Shown here piece after piece: positions 8,771 through 17,615 of a DNA stretch of 64,000 nt (positions within the stretch are counted from its first letter, which is position 1; every line of letters starts with the position of its first letter). The position numbers and the translations under genes are program-made. The stretch is from Tannerella sp. (lineage in GTDB: Bacteria > Bacteroidota > Bacteroidia > Bacteroidales > Tannerellaceae), in contig JAITVY010000082.1 of the NCBI GenBank assembly GCA_031285565.1, forward strand, positions 1 to 64,000. The letters are read 5' to 3'. The notes below the pieces were generated by a model that worked only from the letters and a program-made list of their open reading frames with translations, was not told the DNA's origin and did no database searches.

Positions 8771-9253
8771 ATGCTCCGCAAAGTAACATCCGAAGATGCC
8801 GGTGCTATAGCACAAATATATAATTATTACGTAAAGAATACCGATATTACATTCGAGACCGAACAGGTCACTGAATCGGAAATGCGCCGGCGTATCCTTG
8901 AAATCTCTGATAAATATCCCTATTTCGTCTACGAAGAATCAGGCAATATCGTTGGTTATTGTTATGCCTCTCTGTGGAAAAAACGGGAGGCGTATCATAA
9001 TACCGTTGAGTCGACCGTATATATAGACTCATCTTTTCATGGCAAAGGAATCGGCAGATTGTTAATGGACACACTTCTCAACGAATTAAAAAGATTACAG
9101 ATACATGCGGTGATCGCATGTATTACATTGCCTAATCCCCCCAGTGTAAAACTACACGAAAGACTGGGATTCAAACAAGCATCCTGTTTTAAAGAAGTAG
9201 GATACAAATTTGAACGCTGGATAGACGTAGGCGACTGGCAAATCTTATTATAA
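8771..9253 (+). CDS. GNAT N-acetyltransferase (phosphinothricin acetyltransferase-like)
   Basis: This 160-residue single-domain GNAT starts 'MLRKVTSEDAGAIAQIYNYYV', the opening of the Pat/MnaT-type subgroup. The acetyl-CoA loop is 'DSSFHGKGIGRLLMDTLL', and the C-terminal 'LHERLGFKQASCFKEVGYKFERWIDVGDWQ' is characteristic of the same subgroup. It probably acetylates an amino acid derivative or toxic amine in the cytoplasm. It lies 17 bp ahead of the MATE transporter, so the two may be cotranscribed as a resistance or detoxification pair, which is inference. Confidence 0.83.
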   Translation: MLRKVTSEDAGAIAQIYNYYVKNTDITFETEQVTESEMRRRILEISDKYPYFVYEESGNIVGYCYASLWKKREAYHNTVESTVYIDSSFHGKGIGRLLMDTLLNELKRLQIHAVIACITLPNPPSVKLHERLGFKQASCFKEVGYKFERWIDVGDWQILL

Positions 9254-9270
9254 TCCCGTACAGGCGGTAT

Positions 9271-10599
9271 ATGAATAAAGAAACAGCTGCGGTAAACAAG
9301 GACATACTCAAGCTTGCTATCCCCAACATGATCTCCAACATCGTCATTCCCATGCTGGGAATGGTAGATACCGCTATTGCCGGACGTATCGGAGAAGATG
9401 TTAATATCGCCGCACTTTCAATCGGGACCACCATCTTTAATTTCATATACTGGAACTGCGCTTTTCTGCGTATGGGTACAAGTGGTATAACAGCACAGGC
9501 TTATGGCGCAGGTAATCTGAAAGAATGTGCCAATATGCTGATACGCGCTTTATGGTTGGCCATCCTGCTGGCTTGTCTCTTACTTATCTTCCGGAAGCCA
9601 TTGGGAAACTTCTCGCTTTATGTGTTGCAGGGAAGTGAGACCGTACAACGATTGGCCGGCGAATATTTCTTTGCACGTATATGGGCCGTCCCGGCATCCA
9701 TCAGTCTTTTTGCCATACAGGGATGGTTTATCGGAATGCAGGATGCCAAAACACCCATGATGATTGCGATACTGTCGGTTATTATGAATGCCGCATTTAG
9801 CATACTCTTTGTTTTCCATTTTCATATGGGTATTGCCGGAATCGCATGGGGCACAGTCGTTGCACAATATATAGGCCTGATCGTAACCAGTATACTCTGG
9901 TTTATCAAATACCGGGGAATCATGCAATACTTCGATATCAGAGAATCCTTTCGCTTCGAACCCATTGCTCATTTCCTACATGTTAATAAAGACATATTTT
10001 TGCGTACGGCATGTGTAGTAGCCGTTTACACCTTTTTTACGGCCGCCTCAGCACGTTTTGGCGATACGATACTAACCACAAACACCCTGCTTATGCAATT
10101 ATTTACACTGTTCTCCTATATGTCCGATGGTTTTGCCTATGCCGGAGAAGCATTGTCCGGACGATTTGTCGGCGAACGTAATGTTGCAAAACTACGACAA
10201 TACATCCGTTATCTGATCATCTGGTCGTTAATCATCGCAGCATTATATGTCATTATTTACATGTTTGCATGGAAAGAAATCCTGTTGATTTTCTCACCGT
10301 CGCAGGAAGTGCTTGATATGGCCGGTAATTTTATTGTATGGATCATTGCCGTTCCGCTGGTAGGATGTGTTCCCTTTATGATCGACGGCATCATGATCGG
10401 GGCTACGAAAACGAAAATACTCCGTAATACCGTTTTTATCTCAACCGTCCTTTTCTTCGGTTGTTTCTATGCCCTCTCTCCCCTACTTGGCAATACGGCG
10501 TTATGGATATCCTTTCTCTTATTCCTCTTTGCCCGTGGCGTACTCCTTTATTTCTATTCCGGCAAACTCAATGCAGAACGCATCATTCAACGATATTAA
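9271..10599 (+). CDS. MATE-family multidrug/metabolite exporter
   Basis: This 442-residue inner-membrane protein has about 12 transmembrane helices in two repeated halves. It shows MATE hallmarks: an N-terminal 'LAIPNMISNIVIPMLGMVDTAIAGRIG' and 'RMGTSGITAQAYGAG', with the second-half counterpart 'DGFAYAGEALSGRFVGE'. It most resembles the DinF-like branch. Substrates are unknown; transport is probably coupled to Na+ or H+. It sits directly behind the GNAT gene and faces the convergent hydrolase gene, with no clear terminator in the 42-bp gap. Confidence 0.88.
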   Translation: MNKETAAVNKDILKLAIPNMISNIVIPMLGMVDTAIAGRIGEDVNIAALSIGTTIFNFIYWNCAFLRMGTSGITAQAYGAGNLKECANMLIRALWLAILLACLLLIFRKPLGNFSLYVLQGSETVQRLAGEYFFARIWAVPASISLFAIQGWFIGMQDAKTPMMIAILSVIMNAAFSILFVFHFHMGIAGIAWGTVVAQYIGLIVTSILWFIKYRGIMQYFDIRESFRFEPIAHFLHVNKDIFLRTACVVAVYTFFTAASARFGDTILTTNTLLMQLFTLFSYMSDGFAYAGEALSGRFVGERNVAKLRQYIRYLIIWSLIIAALYVIIYMFAWKEILLIFSPSQEVLDMAGNFIVWIIAVPLVGCVPFMIDGIMIGATKTKILRNTVFISTVLFFGCFYALSPLLGNTALWISFLLFLFARGVLLYFYSGKLNAERIIQRY

Positions 10600-10641
10600 A
10601 AAAAATTGAGCATCTGAATATTACCTTTCCAAGTCCTATTA

Positions 10642-11589
10642 TTACCGGCTTTGCTTCTTCCGATCTTTAATCCAATGAACAACAATTTTAATCGGTTCAA
10701 CAGAGCCTGAAACGTGATGTCCCAATGCTGAAAACAAGCAATACTCATAAGGTTTCCCTTGCGCCTTAAGTGCATTGAGACGCTCTATTGATATCCCTAC
10801 CGGGACTTGTATATCCATCTCACCAAAAAGCCAAAGCCCCGGAATTGAAAGCGCGCTGAGTGCGTCGCAAGGATCGGTATCTACAAACAGATCACGATAT
10901 GCAGCATAGTACTCATCAAAACGGCCACCCTCGCGTATGCTTTCACGCGCCTCTGCTTCGGTGTGACTGTCCCAGAAATCAGTATTCCCGTCTGTAAAAA
11001 ACTGAAACCGGAGTTGTTCAAGCGTTGAAATAACAGGTCCGCTAAACAACACCATAAAATCCACAAGCGAATTTTTGTTTGCAGCAATAGGAATTATCCA
11101 CCCTGCCTGGCTGATACCCACCAAACCAACAGGAATATTTTTGTCCCGCTGGTGAAGTATATTTACGGCAGCGCTTGCGTCTTCAGCCAATAGAATCAGA
11201 TTTTCCGAATCAACATTATTTGTGCCTGTTTCCGGGCCGACATAAATCCCGCCCGATTCGCCAACACCACGTTTGTCATAGGTGAGCACCGAAATGCCTT
11301 TTCCGGCCAAAAGTAATGCAAACTCTCCCATACGGGGTGCCTGACCGGAACCATGTACAAGAACTATCGCTGCATGCGAATGCCGGGGCGTGTAGATTGT
11401 ACCGGCAAGAGTGACTCCCGCACTCTCAAATCTGATATCCTCAACGGTCACGTCCGATGATTGAGCCTTTACCTGATTTAACGATACGAAGATTAACAGC
11501 GAAAAAAGGCATATCCGACAAAGAATTGTGACATTCCTTAATCCGTTAACACTTTTAATGTAACTTATTATGTTATTTCTTTTAGTCAT
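10642..11589 (-). CDS. Secreted alpha/beta hydrolase
   Basis: The protein is 315 residues from ATG 11589; a TTG at 11604 would overlap the regulator gene by 4 bp. A hydrophobic N-terminal segment ending at 'VKAQSS' suggests export. The domain shows 'VLVHGSGQAPR' (oxyanion region), 'TYDKRGVGESGG' and the nucleophile elbow 'GISQAGW', with an aspartate in 'LWLFGEMDIQVP' and the last histidine in 'LGHHVSG'. It is an esterase or peptidase-like hydrolase of unknown substrate. It starts 11 bp after the LytTR regulator gene and probably belongs to the same transcript. Confidence 0.8.
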   Translation of the reverse strand: MTKRNNIISYIKSVNGLRNVTILCRICLFSLLIFVSLNQVKAQSSDVTVEDIRFESAGVTLAGTIYTPRHSHAAIVLVHGSGQAPRMGEFALLLAGKGISVLTYDKRGVGESGGIYVGPETGTNNVDSENLILLAEDASAAVNILHQRDKNIPVGLVGISQAGWIIPIAANKNSLVDFMVLFSGPVISTLEQLRFQFFTDGNTDFWDSHTEAEARESIREGGRFDEYYAAYRDLFVDTDPCDALSALSIPGLWLFGEMDIQVPVGISIERLNALKAQGKPYEYCLFSALGHHVSGSVEPIKIVVHWIKDRKKQSR

Positions 11590-11600
11590 ATTTTTCGGAT

Positions 11601-12305
11601 TCAAGTCCTATTTATTAAGCGGTTCTTAATTATTAAATCATAAATTTTATCTCTGAAATTCCGGGCTACAGGTATTTTATATGAATGTACGTCCAACTGA
11701 TTTCCATCAATGGCATTTACCTGATCAATATTTACAATATATGAACGGTGAATCTGCTGAAAAATATCCTGGGGTAATGATTCATATAGTTGTTTCAAAG
11801 TAGTATATACGATTTCTTTGGACGAAACAGTTTGAATGACAACATAATTTTCCATGCTTTCGATAAAGAGGATATCTTTGAACAGGATCTTTTTTAACTG
11901 TTTGTCGCTCTTCACAAATATATAATCATTGCCTTCTTTTTGTTCCGTTTGTAACAGATCATGAACCCTGTTGACAGATTTCAGGAAACGATCGAAGGAC
12001 ACAGGTTTCAAAAGATAATCCACTACATCAAACTCATAACCTTTAAGGGCGTACTGCTCATAAGCGGATACGATAATTACTTTAGGCGGATTTGTCAGGT
12101 TCGACAGCAATTCCAGACCTGTCATATCAGGCATTTCAATATCAAGAAATATAAGGTCAACCTGCGCAGTCTTCAGCATTGTGTTTAGCTCAATCGCATC
12201 TTCACACTCCCCAATTAAGGTGAGGAAATCTATTTTTTCGATATACCCCCGTAGACCTTTTCTTGCCATGGGTTCATCATCTGTAATGATACATTTTATT
12301 TTCAT
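11601..12305 (-). CDS. LytTR-family response regulator
   Basis: The protein is 234 residues from ATG 12305; an upstream GTG at 12353 extends into repeat DNA and is unlikely. The receiver domain (1-118) has acidic residues DDE at 9-11, phosphoacceptor Asp55 in 'IFLDIEMPD' and the 'LLKPVSFDRF' lysine. A LytTR DNA-binding domain fills about 130-234, with 'FIESMENYVVIQT' and 'IHRSYIVNID'. It is the partner of the LytS-type kinase upstream and probably controls the adjacent outer-membrane receptor, the hydrolase, or both. Confidence 0.88.
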   Translation of the reverse strand: MKIKCIITDDEPMARKGLRGYIEKIDFLTLIGECEDAIELNTMLKTAQVDLIFLDIEMPDMTGLELLSNLTNPPKVIIVSAYEQYALKGYEFDVVDYLLKPVSFDRFLKSVNRVHDLLQTEQKEGNDYIFVKSDKQLKKILFKDILFIESMENYVVIQTVSSKEIVYTTLKQLYESLPQDIFQQIHRSYIVNIDQVNAIDGNQLDVHSYKIPVARNFRDKIYDLIIKNRLINRT

Positions 12306-12488
12306 ACGTATAATATAGTAGTTACACCAATCAGGAGTTAAAGAAGTCATCACTCGCCACGCTCGTTAGTAGTCAAGAAGTTAAGAATAATACAATTTCT
12401 ACTTAACTCCTAAGTTGCGAAGCAACTGATAATTACTTGACTACGTTGACTACTGATTGGCATTCATCATTAACCATTAATCATTGAT

Positions 12489-13523
12489 TTACGTGTTTAT
12501 AGTCAATTTAACAACAAACAGGTTTTCTGTTTGTTGAATCTCCAAGTTGTATTTATCTGGATACAAAAGCTCAAGCCGTCGTTTTAAATTTTCAATGCCT
12601 ATCCCTTTCTCCTTTTTGTTGTTTGTATTTCGTGAGGGGGATATTGAATTTATTATCTCAAACCGGATTTGATTCCCGTTTAACTTTATTTCCAGTTGTA
12701 TCCTGTAATCACCCCTCACATATTTGAAGGCATTTTCGATCAAAGGCTGAAACAAAAGAGGATGTATTTTTTGCTCTTTCAATTCCGGGTCGAAATACAA
12801 ATCCAAGACAAGCCTTTCCGTCATCCGCAACTGTTGGAAAGCAATGTACGACTTCAGGTAATTTATTTCCTGCTCCATAGTTACTTCATGTTCTATATCA
12901 TAGAGCTGATACCGCAGCAGGTCGGATAATTTCTCGATGCTTTGTTTTGCTTCCGTATTTTTTTCATCTACCTGAAAATAAATGGTGTTTAAAGCATTGA
13001 ATAGAAAATGCGGATGGTATTGCGATTTCAGGAATTTCAGTTCGGTATCTAATTGATCGACTTTTACTTTTTCTAATTGAAGGCTTTGTTCTGTAAAATT
13101 TTTGAATAAAATCCGGTTTCGTATCACTGTATAGTATAGGAGCAACAGAGCAGATACTGTTACGTAATTCAATAGCAATTCCTTCCATCTGAACCCCATT
13201 TTCGTTATAAAAAACACAATAAACAGATATATGATATTTAAGATGATGAAATTTATCAGAAAAACAAGCGCATATTCCTTCCAGTTTGCTCTTTTCTTAT
13301 CTTTGCTTTTATCAATAAAGGACTGAGCCATGCGTGGATACATATAGCCCGCGAAACAAAAAGCAACAATAGAGATACCTAAGTTCAGTAAACGTATCTT
13401 TAAACTAATAGTACTGAAACCCCATATTGGATCTTCATACGCACTATCCAAAACAATAAATAAGCATATTGATAGTATTAATGCAAAAAAGAAGATGTTA
13501 AGCCATTCGTGCTTTACGTTCAT
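12489..13523 (-). CDS. LytS/YehU-type sensor histidine kinase
   Basis: This 344-residue protein has four transmembrane helices (about 8-25, 47-62, 85-107 and 118-135) and no large extracytoplasmic domain. The His_kinase motif is 'SQYHPHFLFNALNTIYF', with phosphoacceptor His172. A short C-terminal HATPase region follows, 'PLLFQPLIENAFKYV' and 'GIGIENLKRRLELLY'. It signals to the LytTR regulator 184 bp downstream. The gene starts 24 bp after the receptor gene ends, so receptor, kinase and regulator look like one operon. Confidence 0.87.
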   Translation of the reverse strand: MNVKHEWLNIFFFALILSICLFIVLDSAYEDPIWGFSTISLKIRLLNLGISIVAFCFAGYMYPRMAQSFIDKSKDKKRANWKEYALVFLINFIILNIIYLFIVFFITKMGFRWKELLLNYVTVSALLLLYYTVIRNRILFKNFTEQSLQLEKVKVDQLDTELKFLKSQYHPHFLFNALNTIYFQVDEKNTEAKQSIEKLSDLLRYQLYDIEHEVTMEQEINYLKSYIAFQQLRMTERLVLDLYFDPELKEQKIHPLLFQPLIENAFKYVRGDYRIQLEIKLNGNQIRFEIINSISPSRNTNNKKEKGIGIENLKRRLELLYPDKYNLEIQQTENLFVVKLTINT

Positions 13524-13546
13524 TTGTTCTTATTTTTTATTGAATG

Positions 13547-15976
13547 TTACAAACCAATCCGTTTACTTTCTTCTATTCGATTATCATTTTGAGCTTTTTT
13601 TATCTCTTTACCACGATTGAACCGGTAACCAAGCGATATTCCTATCATTCTGCTGTCATTCTTTTCTTTTTGTGTATAATACAGAAAGTTGCTATCTACA
13701 CTTACACGGGGACGGCTGGAATAAAAAATGTCGCGAGCATAAATATACAAACTAAATTTGTCATTCAACAGGTTTTTGCGAACACCGAGAGATACCGTCC
13801 ATAAAGGTTCTACAGTGGTTTGCCCTTCGATCATCTTGCCGCTGAAATAGCCGAAAGCTTCTGCTGACCATCCGTATGGCAACATAAATTGATTGCTGAT
13901 ATGTACCATGGGTGTTGCAACTTCATTTTTAAACGTTTTCCCGGACTGCATCCAATCAAAATGTTTATAGGTTAAAGATCCGTTTATATGGGCTGTCCAC
14001 CATTTGAAAGGTTTCAGGTTGTTTAATCCTACCCGTAACCCAAATGAATTATTGCCTGATAAATTTAACGGCATAATCAATACACGGCTGTCCTCGACCA
14101 AAAAACTAAGCGAGATAGGGTTGCTCCTGTGAGAGTAGAATACATTGAATGAATATTGTTTTTTGAACAGCCATGAAACTTCAATATTGTCTATTAACTC
14201 GGGTTGCAATCCGGTATTCCCCTGCTCATATAAAAACTGATCCCTGACCTCAACAAAAGGATTCATATTCCGGTAATTAGGGCGGACAATACGACGACCA
14301 TATACCATAGACAGATCATGATTATCAGAAAGCTGATATTGCGCCATGAATGTAGGAAAAAGGTGTAGATAGTTTTTGCTGAAAGTAGTGTCCTGAGCTG
14401 TTGAACTATAATTACTTTTTGTATATGTGCTTTCCAGCCGCAAGCCTGCTGTTGTTGAAAACCGGGAAGACCATTTAGCGTTTAATTGAAAATATCCGGC
14501 GTTAATATTTTCTTTATAAACAAAATCACTACTAAGGTCATTGTCTTCTTCCCAATTGCCGGCAATTAAGTTTTTATACAAAGCATTACTCCCTATATTT
14601 ACAAAAACGGATTTAAATCCGGTTGAAATTCCAAACCTATCAGATAATTCATAATTCAAATTCGTTTGCCCGCTATAGATTTTAATATCATTATTTGTTT
14701 TACCTGACAATGTATCTTCTTTTAATTGACTGCTACCGGTATCAAAAGAAGACTTTAACAACTGATCGTCTTTCTGGTCAAAAAGCTGATAATCAAAAGA
14801 TGCATCCCATTTACCTGTCTTCGCAAATTTGTATACGATATTGGCTCCTCCTGTGATGTTGGTGTAACGATGATCCATTATGTTTAGTGCCGTTAAAGTA
14901 GAGTCGCTTTGAATTTTGTCATTATTAAAAAAGTCTGATATGATCACTTCATCTTTATCTCTATTAAACCAATTGGATGATATATATGTTCCGACAGCTA
15001 TCTTATCCGACAAGTTATAATCTACTCCCGCTTTTGCATAATGTCCCCTATATTGCCAAACGAGATCATCTACAAAATCTTTCCGTAATTCGAGCGGTTT
15101 TGATGTTGCCGGATCCAGGTAATAACCGGAAACTAATAGTTCAGCAAATTCTTTCCCCCAATAAAAAGAGTAGTCAACATACATATTCAATCTGTTATGA
15201 CGAAAGCTCAGAGAAAGGTTTTCATTCCCTTTCGTATGCCTTCCTCTTTCCACAGCCGAAGATACAGCCATATTTATGCCCTGCTCCCTGATTTTCTTTT
15301 TGTGAATATTGATAATACCCGAATTGCCGGAGGCATCGTATTTGGATGATGGCTGGGATATCAGTTCGATATTCTCAACCGATCCGGCAGGGATGGAACG
15401 CAGATAATTGACCAGGTTTTCTCCCGACAGATAAGTTACCTTATCATCGATCAAAACATTTGCTCCCGATTTACCATTCAGAATAATAGATCCGTCATTT
15501 TGAACAATAACTCCCGGTAGTTTTCTCAACGCATCCAGTACATTACCATCCGTACTCAATAATGCGGACGACAGATTGATAGTCATTTTCCCGGGTTCAA
15601 CTTTGACCGGAGGGCGCTTACCGGTGACAGTTACTGCAGATAACATATAAGAGTCTTCTTCCAAAATGATGTCACCCAGTTCATTCTTTGTGTTTTGTCC
15701 GACTTGCTGTGATATATCAATTTTTTTGAATCCCATCATGGAAAATGAAAGGATATAGTTTCCGGACTTGATATTTGGAATTTCAAACCGTCCGTTAAAA
15801 TCTGATATCGTACCTGTTATATAAGTAGAATCAGCATGGTTCAATAACAATATAGTCGCACTCACCATAGGTATACTGTCTTTATCTGTAACTCTGCCTG
15901 ATATAACCGACTGTGCTGATATACTGATTGACAGAATCAGCAATACAACCAGGATATATATTTTATTGTATCTCAT
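13547..15976 (-). CDS. TonB-dependent-receptor-like outer membrane beta-barrel protein
   Basis: The protein is 809 residues from ATG 15976; the TTG at 16006 is less likely. A signal peptide (1-22, ending 'SISAQS') is followed by a carboxypeptidase-regulatory-like beta-sandwich (about 25-105). A plug domain comes next, with 'VLDALRKLPGVIVQNDGSIILNGKSGANVLIDDK', and then a long barrel ending in aromatic-rich strands (OMP_b-brl_3 type). This family imports or senses ligands at the outer membrane. Unlike SusC proteins it has no SusD partner, and it is coupled to a LytS/LytTR pair and a hydrolase instead. The ligand is unknown. Confidence 0.85.
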   Translation of the reverse strand: MRYNKIYILVVLLILSISISAQSVISGRVTDKDSIPMVSATILLLNHADSTYITGTISDFNGRFEIPNIKSGNYILSFSMMGFKKIDISQQVGQNTKNELGDIILEEDSYMLSAVTVTGKRPPVKVEPGKMTINLSSALLSTDGNVLDALRKLPGVIVQNDGSIILNGKSGANVLIDDKVTYLSGENLVNYLRSIPAGSVENIELISQPSSKYDASGNSGIINIHKKKIREQGINMAVSSAVERGRHTKGNENLSLSFRHNRLNMYVDYSFYWGKEFAELLVSGYYLDPATSKPLELRKDFVDDLVWQYRGHYAKAGVDYNLSDKIAVGTYISSNWFNRDKDEVIISDFFNNDKIQSDSTLTALNIMDHRYTNITGGANIVYKFAKTGKWDASFDYQLFDQKDDQLLKSSFDTGSSQLKEDTLSGKTNNDIKIYSGQTNLNYELSDRFGISTGFKSVFVNIGSNALYKNLIAGNWEEDNDLSSDFVYKENINAGYFQLNAKWSSRFSTTAGLRLESTYTKSNYSSTAQDTTFSKNYLHLFPTFMAQYQLSDNHDLSMVYGRRIVRPNYRNMNPFVEVRDQFLYEQGNTGLQPELIDNIEVSWLFKKQYSFNVFYSHRSNPISLSFLVEDSRVLIMPLNLSGNNSFGLRVGLNNLKPFKWWTAHINGSLTYKHFDWMQSGKTFKNEVATPMVHISNQFMLPYGWSAEAFGYFSGKMIEGQTTVEPLWTVSLGVRKNLLNDKFSLYIYARDIFYSSRPRVSVDSNFLYYTQKEKNDSRMIGISLGYRFNRGKEIKKAQNDNRIEESKRIGL

Positions 15977-16153
15977 AATTTTATTCCGTTTTGATTTCAG
16001 GCTCAAAACTAGTCTGAAGCAATACGGCGTTCAAATTAATCTGACGAATGGAATGATTTACTTGATGAGTGGAAAAGTCAGTAGTCTTGTGTATGGAAAA
16101 AGATGCCACATCCAAAGCATCTTCTTCCAGAAAATATTGCCTAGCTAATTTGT

Positions 16154-16792
16154 TTATGGGATTATTAACGACCCTGCATACACACTATTCGAAACCTCTT
16201 TGCCATTATCAGAAATAAAACCCAGGTACACTTCCACTTGATCTCCCGTCCAGCCAGTCGGGATATCCAGTGTTTCCATACCACTGCCACGTGGGGCTCC
16301 GGCTGTCTTATAGACTGCCTCTACTTTATCCGGATTGATGACAATTGCCAAAGCATTATCTGTAGATTTGGCGAAACCCAATGTTGAATTATCATTCCAT
16401 GAGATCCGAACCGCTCCGCCTTCAATACCAGCCTGTACATTAACTGCGGACGTTAGCGCCCCCCTGGACACCAATACCCGGGAATAGTCAATCCGGTAAT
16501 CCGGATAATTCCCAACAATTGCATTGCCAAGGGTATATGACATAGCGGCATTGAATGCCGTCTTTTTGATTGCATATTTTTTATAACCCATACGTATAAA
16601 ATCCGCAAAGGATTTCAAAAACCGTATCGCTAAAGTAAATTTTGCCCGCTGACTTTGCTGTGCCTCAGTTCGCGGATTAACAACAAATGCCGGTTTGGAA
16701 CGTATGTAAGGAATGCCTTTCCATGTTGCATAAACAACATCACCGAGGGTTCCTGAAAATACGCCGATAGAAAACGGATAAACTTTTGCCAT
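16154..16792 (-). CDS. DUF6266 family protein
   Basis: This 212-residue protein matches the DUF6266 family of Bacteroidota: it opens 'MAKVYPFSIGVFSGTLGDVVYATWKGIPYIRSKP', then 'NPRTEAQQSQRAKF', and ends in a beta-rich domain. No signal peptide is visible. The N-terminal phrase resembles phage or contractile-system structural proteins in style, but the function is unknown. It is monocistronic, with a promoter at 16873 and two mirror-image 12-bp palindromes in the control region. It could be a remnant of a mobile element or an orphan structural protein. Confidence 0.7.
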   Translation of the reverse strand: MAKVYPFSIGVFSGTLGDVVYATWKGIPYIRSKPAFVVNPRTEAQQSQRAKFTLAIRFLKSFADFIRMGYKKYAIKKTAFNAAMSYTLGNAIVGNYPDYRIDYSRVLVSRGALTSAVNVQAGIEGGAVRISWNDNSTLGFAKSTDNALAIVINPDKVEAVYKTAGAPRGSGMETLDIPTGWTGDQVEVYLGFISDNGKEVSNSVYAGSLIIP

Positions 16793-16829
16793 AATTTTAT
16801 TTGTTTTAGTAGTTAATAATATAAATCTT

Positions 16830-16841
16830 AGAATTTATTCT
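16830..16841. promoter_or_regulatory. Operator-like palindrome 1 upstream of the DUF6266 gene
   Basis: AGAATTTATTCT at 16830-16841 lies in the leader of the DUF6266 gene. It is the exact reverse complement of the site at 16892-16903, as expected for repeated binding sites of one dimeric regulator. Confidence 0.5.
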
Positions 16842-16872
16842 TTATAATCAATTGATTTCTTCGATCATTTTA

Positions 16873-16903
16873 CAAAGATACGAAAAATATTAGAATAAAT
16901 TCT
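16873..16903 (-). promoter_or_regulatory. DUF6266 promoter with operator-like palindrome 2
   Basis: On the minus strand, a -7 box TATCTTTG (16873-16880) lies downstream of the palindrome AGAATAAATTCT (16892-16903, + strand reading). The palindrome occupies the space between the -7 box and a TTG at the -33 side, a repressor-compatible position. Confidence 0.55.
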
Positions 16904-16927
16904 ACAATTCGACGTTTTTTTATAGAA

Positions 16928-16960
16928 AAAAGTAGTATCTTTGTAGTAAATACTACTTTT
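16928..16960 (+). promoter_or_regulatory. Orphan + strand promoter embedded in a TAGTA palindrome
   Basis: A TATCTTTG box (16936-16943) overlaps a 10-bp inverted repeat (16928-16937 with 16951-16960). TAGTA occurs at 16933 and 16944, and its complement TACTA at 16951. No ORF of useful size lies downstream on the + strand. Confidence 0.45.
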
Positions 16961-17123
16961 CCTGGTTTGAGCCTGTTAAAAGAGGTACATTCTCCTTGTC
17001 ATACACTTGGACCAGGTAAGGAGAGGGTAAGGAGAGGGTAGGGAGAAAACCCTTATTTAACTTTTATTCTTTATAAAATAATATAAGCCTCTCCTATTGG
17101 CAGAATCAGCAACTTTTCAATCA
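16961..17123. other. Intergenic region with GGAGAGGGTA tandem repeats
   Basis: No gene is visible. GGAGAGGGTA occurs twice in direct succession near 17020-17040, with a third degenerate copy. If the 16936 promoter is real, this would be transcribed as a noncoding RNA. Confidence 0.4.
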
Positions 17124-17156
17124 GAAAAAAGGATGGCCGGCAAACTTGCCGGCCAT
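17124..17156 (-). terminator. Terminator after the 101-residue orphan gene
   Basis: A GC-rich perfect stem (17133-17142 with 17147-17156) built on TGGCCGGCAA is followed on the minus strand by a run of six T (17125-17130 complement). It lies about 40 bp past the stop of the minus-strand ORF. Confidence 0.82.
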
Positions 17157-17195
17157 TTCGCCCTCTCATCATAAAAAAACTCTATATTGACTCTC

Positions 17196-17501
17196 TTATA
17201 TAGGTATCGGCACAAATATTGTATCCATACAAATCGCAGCTTTAAAAATCATACGTTTTATGCCTTCCGGCTCCTCTATTTTCACATCGATTAAGAAGTC
17301 GCCCGCATGATACAAGGTGCTAACATCACAGTATGGGTAAATTTTCAGTATTTCACCGAGCCCCTTCCCTATAAATTCGGTTAAGCGAACAGATGATTCC
17401 GGCAGATCACGAAAAGAGATGACCATCTGCTTTTCCGCGCATTCGGTTGATGAAACGGCATTCTTTTTCCTCCTGAAATATTTGAATATTCCCATAAGCA
17501 T
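17196..17501 (-). CDS. Small orphan protein of unknown function
   Basis: The protein is 101 residues from ATG 17501; a TTG at 17534 would place the start inside a hairpin. A basic N-terminus ('GIFKYFRRKKN') precedes a mixed alpha/beta region with 'VISFRDLPESSVRLTEFIGKGLGEILKIYPYCD'. It has no signal peptide and no recognised family. A terminator follows, and a large palindrome and a dispersed repeat lie upstream, so it appears to be an independent unit. Confidence 0.5.
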   Translation of the reverse strand: MLMGIFKYFRRKKNAVSSTECAEKQMVISFRDLPESSVRLTEFIGKGLGEILKIYPYCDVSTLYHAGDFLIDVKIEEPEGIKRMIFKAAICMDTIFVPIPI

Positions 17502-17530
17502 CGTGTTTTTCAAACAAATGTTTTCATTAA

Positions 17531-17571
17531 GCAATAGACATAGGCAAGTTTATCTTGTTTATGTCTATTGC
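17531..17571. repeat. 41-bp imperfect palindrome
   Basis: Perfect 12-bp arms (GCAATAGACATA, 17531-17542, with its complement at 17560-17571) enclose GG opposite TT, an inner CAAG/CTTG stem and a 5-nt loop. As RNA it would form 18 consecutive pairs including two G-U. It lies immediately upstream of the 101-residue minus-strand gene. Confidence 0.75.
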
Positions 17572-17615
17572 AAGAAAACGGTTAATGCTATTGAACGTAT
17601 ATGTTCGGCTTCGAC

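Noticed and set aside
16154..16792. Prophage structural module around DUF6266
   Set aside because: No neighbouring phage genes, integrase or attachment repeats are visible.
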